Shown here piece after piece: positions 60,400-64,000 of a stretch of DNA of 64,000 bases. Origin of the DNA: Chloroflexota bacterium. Its GTDB lineage: Bacteria; Chloroflexota; Anaerolineae; Anaerolineales; Villigracilaceae. Each line of letters opens with the position of its first letter. Within the stretch, counting starts at the first letter, position 1. The stretch spans positions 124,001 through 188,000 of the forward strand of contig JAIOAU010000003.1 of the NCBI GenBank assembly GCA_019873655.1, given 5' to 3'. Below the pieces are notes generated by a model. That model had not been told where the DNA came from and ran no database searches. It was given only the letters and a program-made list of their open reading frames with translations. Made by a program: the position numbers and the translations under genes.

Positions 60400-60450
60400 C
60401 CCGTCCGCGGGCAGATTCGACCCTCCGCCCACTGTCCTTTGCGAGGCCCT

Positions 60451-62319
60451 ATGCGCGTCATCGGCACCGCCGGGCACGTTGACCACGGCAAATCCAGCCT
60501 GATTGCCGCTCTGACCGGAATCCACCCCGACCGCCTGAAAGAAGAACAAGAACGCCAGATGACCATCGACCTCGGCTTTGCCTGGCTCACCCTGCCGGGC
60601 GGCGAGGAAGTCGGCATCGTGGACGTCCCCGGCCACCGCGATTTCATCGAGAACATGCTCGCCGGCGTGGGCGGGATCGACGCCGTCCTGCTGGTCATCG
60701 CCGCCGACGAGGGAATCATGCCCCAGACGCGCGAACACCTCGCCATCGTAGACCTGCTCCAGATTCCGGCCGGCCTCGTGGCGCTCAACAAAATCGACCT
60801 GGCAAACGACCCCGACTGGCTCGACCTGGTCGAGGCCGACATTCGCCAGGCGTTGCAGGGAACCGTTTTGCAGGACGCGCCGATCTGCCGCGTCTCGGCC
60901 CGCAGCGGAGCGGGCCTGCCCGAACTGATCGCCGCCCTCGAGGCCCTGCTGCGAAAACGCCCGCCGCGCCCCGACCTCGGGCGGGCGCGCCTGCCGATCG
61001 ACCGCGTCTTCTCTCTGCCCGGCTTCGGGACCATCGTCACCGGCACCTTGAGCGACGGCCGCCTGGCGGTCGGCGAAGAGGTGGAAATCCTCCCCTCCGG
61101 CCTGCGCGGCCGCATCCGCAACCTGCAAACCCACAAAAAGAAAGTAGAGATCGCCAGCCCCGGCTCGCGCACAGCGGTCAACCTGTCGGGAGTGGAGGCG
61201 AATCAGATTCAGCGCGGCGACGTCCTCGCCCACCCGGGCCAGTACCAGCCGACCCGCCGCCTGGACGCCCACCTCCGCCTGCTGCCCGACGCCAGCGGCC
61301 CGCTGCGTCACAACATGGAGGTCAAACTCTTCGTCGGCGCTTCCGAAAGCGTCGCCGCCCTGCGGCTGCTCGGCCAGGAGACCCTCGAACCCGGACAAAG
61401 TGGCTTCGTGCAGATCGAAACGCGCCGCCCGATCGTGGCCGCGCGCGGCGACCGTTACATCCTGCGCCGCCCCTCGCCGTCCGAAACGCTGGGGGGAGGC
61501 CAGATTCTCGACCCCTATCCGCCGCGCCGCCACAAACGATTCGACCGGTCTGTCCTGGAAAGGCTCGATGCCTCCCTGCGCGGCTCGCCCGCCGAAATCG
61601 TCATGCAACTTGCCCTGACGCTCGGCCCCCTCACCGCCGAGGAAATTCAGCGCCGCTCGCGGCTGGAGGCCGGCGTCGTACAGGCCGCCCTCGCCAGTTT
61701 GCTCGAAAGCGGCCAGATGATGCGCCTCGACGAATTCTGGCTGGCCGCCTCTTATTGGACGGAACTGCGGCAGAATACTCTCGACGCACTGCAGGCCTAC
61801 CTGCAAGCCAACCCGCTGCGCCGCGGCATGCCGGGCCAGGAACTCAAGAGCCGGCTGAAAACGCCTCCCCGCCTGGCGGCGGCGTTGATTCAGAAACTGG
61901 CCCAGGACGGCGACCTGCTCGAAGAGGGCGCCCTGCTCAGCCTGCCGGGCCACACGATCACCTTCACCAGTCAACAACAAGCGGCTGTCCAGCGCCTGAT
62001 GACCAGGTTCGCCGCCGCGCCCTACAGCCCGCCCTCGGCCAAAGAATGCCAGCAGGAGGTCGGCGAGGAAGTCTTCGCCGCCCTGCTCGACCTGGGCGAG
62101 TTGACCGCCGTCTCGCCGGAGGTGGTCTTCCGCACGGCGGATTACACCGCCATCGTAGAGAAGATTCGGAGCGAGATTCAGGCCCGAGGTCAGATGACGC
62201 TGGCCGAGGCGCGCGACCTCCTCGGCACCAGCCGGCGCTACGTCCAGGCTTTGCTCGAACATCTGGACGCCATCGGCGTCACCAGGCGAGTGGGCGACTA
62301 CCGCCAACTCAAGCGGTGA
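60451..62319 (+). CDS. selB: Selenocysteine-specific elongation factor
   Basis: Delivers Sec-tRNA to UGA codons with a downstream SECIS. 622 residues. GTPase domain: G1 GHVDHGKSSL, G2 region MTIDLGFAW, G3 DVPGHRDF, G4 NKIDL, with the SelB-type G2 sequence. Beta-barrels II-III follow (FSLPGFGTIVTGTL), then the C-terminal winged-helix repeats that bind SECIS RNA (about 380-620). Start at the ATG 60451 with GAGG upstream. selA, selD and tRNA-Sec are not in the window, so the Sec machinery must be completed elsewhere. Confidence 0.93.
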   Translation: MRVIGTAGHVDHGKSSLIAALTGIHPDRLKEEQERQMTIDLGFAWLTLPGGEEVGIVDVPGHRDFIENMLAGVGGIDAVLLVIAADEGIMPQTREHLAIVDLLQIPAGLVALNKIDLANDPDWLDLVEADIRQALQGTVLQDAPICRVSARSGAGLPELIAALEALLRKRPPRPDLGRARLPIDRVFSLPGFGTIVTGTLSDGRLAVGEEVEILPSGLRGRIRNLQTHKKKVEIASPGSRTAVNLSGVEANQIQRGDVLAHPGQYQPTRRLDAHLRLLPDASGPLRHNMEVKLFVGASESVAALRLLGQETLEPGQSGFVQIETRRPIVAARGDRYILRRPSPSETLGGGQILDPYPPRRHKRFDRSVLERLDASLRGSPAEIVMQLALTLGPLTAEEIQRRSRLEAGVVQAALASLLESGQMMRLDEFWLAASYWTELRQNTLDALQAYLQANPLRRGMPGQELKSRLKTPPRLAAALIQKLAQDGDLLEEGALLSLPGHTITFTSQQQAAVQRLMTRFAAAPYSPPSAKECQQEVGEEVFAALLDLGELTAVSPEVVFRTADYTAIVEKIRSEIQARGQMTLAEARDLLGTSRRYVQALLEHLDAIGVTRRVGDYRQLKR

Positions 62320-62344
62320 CGCCGCCCCCAAGAATCGAGGTCGT

Positions 62345-63013
62345 ATGTGTGGACGTTTCGTCCTCAGCCTAGACACCGCCGAACTTGCGGAAGCCTTCCC
62401 CGAATACGCCTTCCCGCCCGGAATCGCGCCGCGTTTCAACATCGCCCCCAGTCAGCCGATTCTGGCCCTGCCCAACGACGGCCGCCGGCAGGCCGATTTC
62501 TTCCTGTGGGGCCTGATTCCGTCATGGGCCAAAGAGGCCGCGATCGGCAGGCGGCTCATCAACGCCCGCGCCGAGACACTGGCCGAGAAGCCCGCCTTTC
62601 GCGCCGCCTACAAATACCGCCGCTGCCTCATCTTCGCCAACGCCTTCTTCGAGTGGCAGGCGCGGCCGGGGACGAAGGCCAAAGTCCCTTACCTCATCCG
62701 TCTGAAGAGCGGCGCGCCGTTTGCCTTTGCCGGGCTGTGGGAGGTCTGGCAGTCGGCCGACGGCTCCGAGGTCCGATCGGCGGCGATCATCACCACCGCG
62801 CCCAACGAACTGCTTGCCCCCCTGCACGCCCGCATGCCGGTCATCCTGCCGCCCAATGCCTATGCGCAATGGGTGGACCCCGCTCCCCTTCCGCCCTCCG
62901 CGCTCCAGCCGCTGCTGGCCCCCTATCCCGCCCAGGAGATGACCGCCTGGCCGGTCTCCGCTCAGGTCAACGACCCGGCCAACGATCACCCCGACCTCCT
63001 CCGCCCCGCCTGA
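62345..63013 (+). CDS. SRAP-family DNA crosslink protein (YedK/HMCES-like)
   Basis: Shields abasic sites by forming a covalent link through Cys2. 222 residues beginning MCGRF. The active site is complete: Cys2, Asn in PRFNIAPSQ, Glu in NAFFEWQ and His in LHARMPVIL. 25 bp after selB and 10 bp before the MFS gene. Usually part of damage tolerance; no LexA-like site is visible. Confidence 0.93.
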   Translation: MCGRFVLSLDTAELAEAFPEYAFPPGIAPRFNIAPSQPILALPNDGRRQADFFLWGLIPSWAKEAAIGRRLINARAETLAEKPAFRAAYKYRRCLIFANAFFEWQARPGTKAKVPYLIRLKSGAPFAFAGLWEVWQSADGSEVRSAAIITTAPNELLAPLHARMPVILPPNAYAQWVDPAPLPPSALQPLLAPYPAQEMTAWPVSAQVNDPANDHPDLLRPA

Positions 63014-63023
63014 ACCCGTTGCC

Positions 63024-64000
63024 GTGACCTTCAAAGAGCGTTTTCCTGCCCTCGCCTCGCGCGACTTTCTCATCTTCTGGGTCGGTCAGTTCGTCTCGCT
63101 GATCGGCACGTGGATGCAGAACACCACCCTGCCTTACCTGGCCTACCGCATCAGCGGCCGCCCGATGGACCTGGGGCTGATCGGCTTCGCGGCCACCGTC
63201 CCGACCCTGATCCTGGCGCTGCCCGGCGGCGTCATCGTCGAGCGCCTGGACAAACGCAAAGCAGTCATCGCCCTGCAGTCGGTCATGATGCTGCAGGCGT
63301 TCACCCTGGCCGCCCTGGCCCTGACGGGGTTGATTCAAATCTGGCACATTTTCCTGCTCGCCCTCCTGTTGGGAACGGCCAACGCCGTCGAGATCACCTC
63401 CCGCCAGGCCATGCTGGTCGAACTGGTGGGCAAGCCAGCCCTGCCCAACGCGATCGCGCTGCAATCCACCATCTTCAACACGGCGCGGGTGCTGGGGCCG
63501 TCTCTCTCGGCGGTCGTCTTGCTCTTGGCGCAGAACAACGGCGAGGGCTGGGCCTTCTTCATCAACGGCCTCAGTTTCTTGTTCGTCATCGTCGGATTGC
63601 TCTTCGTCCGCACCCCCTACAAGGCCGCGAACAACAGGCCGACGGATAGGCGCGGCAGCCTGCTGACGGAGTTCAACGAGGGACAGCGTTACATCCGCGG
63701 CAACGCCACCGTATTGGCCATCATCTTGGCGGCGACGATGATCGGCTTCTTCGGCTTTCCGTTCGGGCAGCAAATTCCGGCCATCGCCCGCGATGTGCTG
63801 GCCTCCCCCGTTGACAGCGAGGCCCTCGTCAAGGCCCGCACCAGCGCCCTGTACCTGGCGCAAGGCGTCGGCGCGCTGGCCGCCTCTCTCTACATCTCGG
63901 CCAACAGCAACATCAGACGAAAGGGCCTGCTGCTCGCCATCGGTCAGTTCGTCTTCGTTGTTATGCTGGGCGGGGTCGCCTTTGTCCGACAACTGCCGCT
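63024..64000 (+). CDS. MFS transporter, 3' partial
   Basis: A GTG start at 63024, ten bases after the SRAP stop. The frame runs to the window end (325 codons). DFLIFWVGQFVSLIGTWMQNTTLPYL is the typical opening of EntS/DHA3-type exporters, followed by GGVIVERLDKRKAV (MFS loop 2-3 motif) and alternating helices. Probably a drug or siderophore exporter; substrate unknown because the end is missing. Confidence 0.85.
   Translation, partial: MTFKERFPALASRDFLIFWVGQFVSLIGTWMQNTTLPYLAYRISGRPMDLGLIGFAATVPTLILALPGGVIVERLDKRKAVIALQSVMMLQAFTLAALALTGLIQIWHIFLLALLLGTANAVEITSRQAMLVELVGKPALPNAIALQSTIFNTARVLGPSLSAVVLLLAQNNGEGWAFFINGLSFLFVIVGLLFVRTPYKAANNRPTDRRGSLLTEFNEGQRYIRGNATVLAIILAATMIGFFGFPFGQQIPAIARDVLASPVDSEALVKARTSALYLAQGVGALAASLYISANSNIRRKGLLLAIGQFVFVVMLGGVAFVRQLP

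Noticed and set aside
59680-62442. 920-residue minus-strand frame
   Set aside because: Antisense of selB and the coiled-coil gene.

Overview
The window is GC-rich, densely packed bacterial chromosome, and it most likely comes from a thermophilic or moderately thermophilic member of the Chloroflexota (Anaerolineae-like). Four things point that way. A transaldolase–glucose-6-phosphate isomerase fusion is present. The Tad pilus operon has no secretin, which suits a monoderm cell. A TtuA/TtuB-type tRNA 2-thiolation pair is present, typical of heat-adapted bacteria. Repeat families and lipoprotein-rich intergenic islands also fit environmental Anaerolineae. The assignment is inferred from gene content; no rRNA gene is present to confirm it.

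Layout. 1-13.7 kb: GH13 glycosidase (5' end outside the window), a polytopic membrane protein, a CDF metal exporter, a PLP aminotransferase behind a Leu/Ile-rich leader peptide and terminator, a PIN-TRAM membrane protein, a GH36 alpha-galactosidase, a small membrane protein, the tal-pgi fusion and rpiB. 13.0-16.8 kb: an accessory island with MITE-like palindromic units, seven 22-bp tandem repeats, a 39-bp palindrome, an AT-richer Cys-rich secreted protein that looks 3'-truncated, and a lipoprotein. 16.8-18.3 kb: a small membrane protein and a coiled-coil/zinc-ribbon protein. 18.4-24.9 kb: a five-gene minus-strand operon for sulfur-oxyanion respiration. Its genes are an ArsR regulator, an octaheme cytochrome of the tetrathionate reductase family, a heptaheme cytochrome fused to a b-type membrane cytochrome, and two YeeE/YedE transport proteins, one with a rhodanese-like tail.

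25-28.8 kb: DUF429 protein, TlpA thioredoxin, divergent Lgt-like protein, folB, folE and hpf. 28.8-37.3 kb: comF, the Tad operon (tadC, tadB, tadA, tadZ/cpaE, cpaB) and a DegS/DegU-like two-component pair. 37.4-43.3 kb: four membrane glycosyltransferase-like proteins, two of them clear tandem paralogues. 43.4-45.1 kb: an orphan NarL-type regulator and a lipoprotein. 45.1-48.5 kb: aspS-asnS behind an attenuator whose leader peptide carries nine consecutive Asn/Asp codons. 48.5-49.1 kb: a probable 6S RNA and a second structured RNA ending in an intrinsic terminator. 49.3-55.6 kb: glnA, a DUF2442/DUF4160 pair, a queuosine-precursor transporter, a nitrilase-family amidase, ttuA, ttuB, plsC and a dagK with a one-base frameshift. 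55.6-59.2 kb: three complex-I/antiporter-like membrane subunits without the rest of a complex. 59.2-64 kb: a coiled-coil protein, selB, a SRAP protein and an MFS transporter cut by the window end.

The most notable observation is the aspS-asnS leader. It holds an extended -10 promoter, a Shine-Dalgarno, a 27-codon peptide with a run of 7 Asn and 2 Asp codons, a perfect 10-bp antiterminator pairing and a mutually exclusive intrinsic terminator. Together these form a complete trp-type ribosome-mediated attenuator for tRNA synthetases of exactly the amino acids encoded in the leader. A second, smaller leader of the same logic (Leu/Ile codons plus terminator) precedes the aminotransferase at 5.6 kb.
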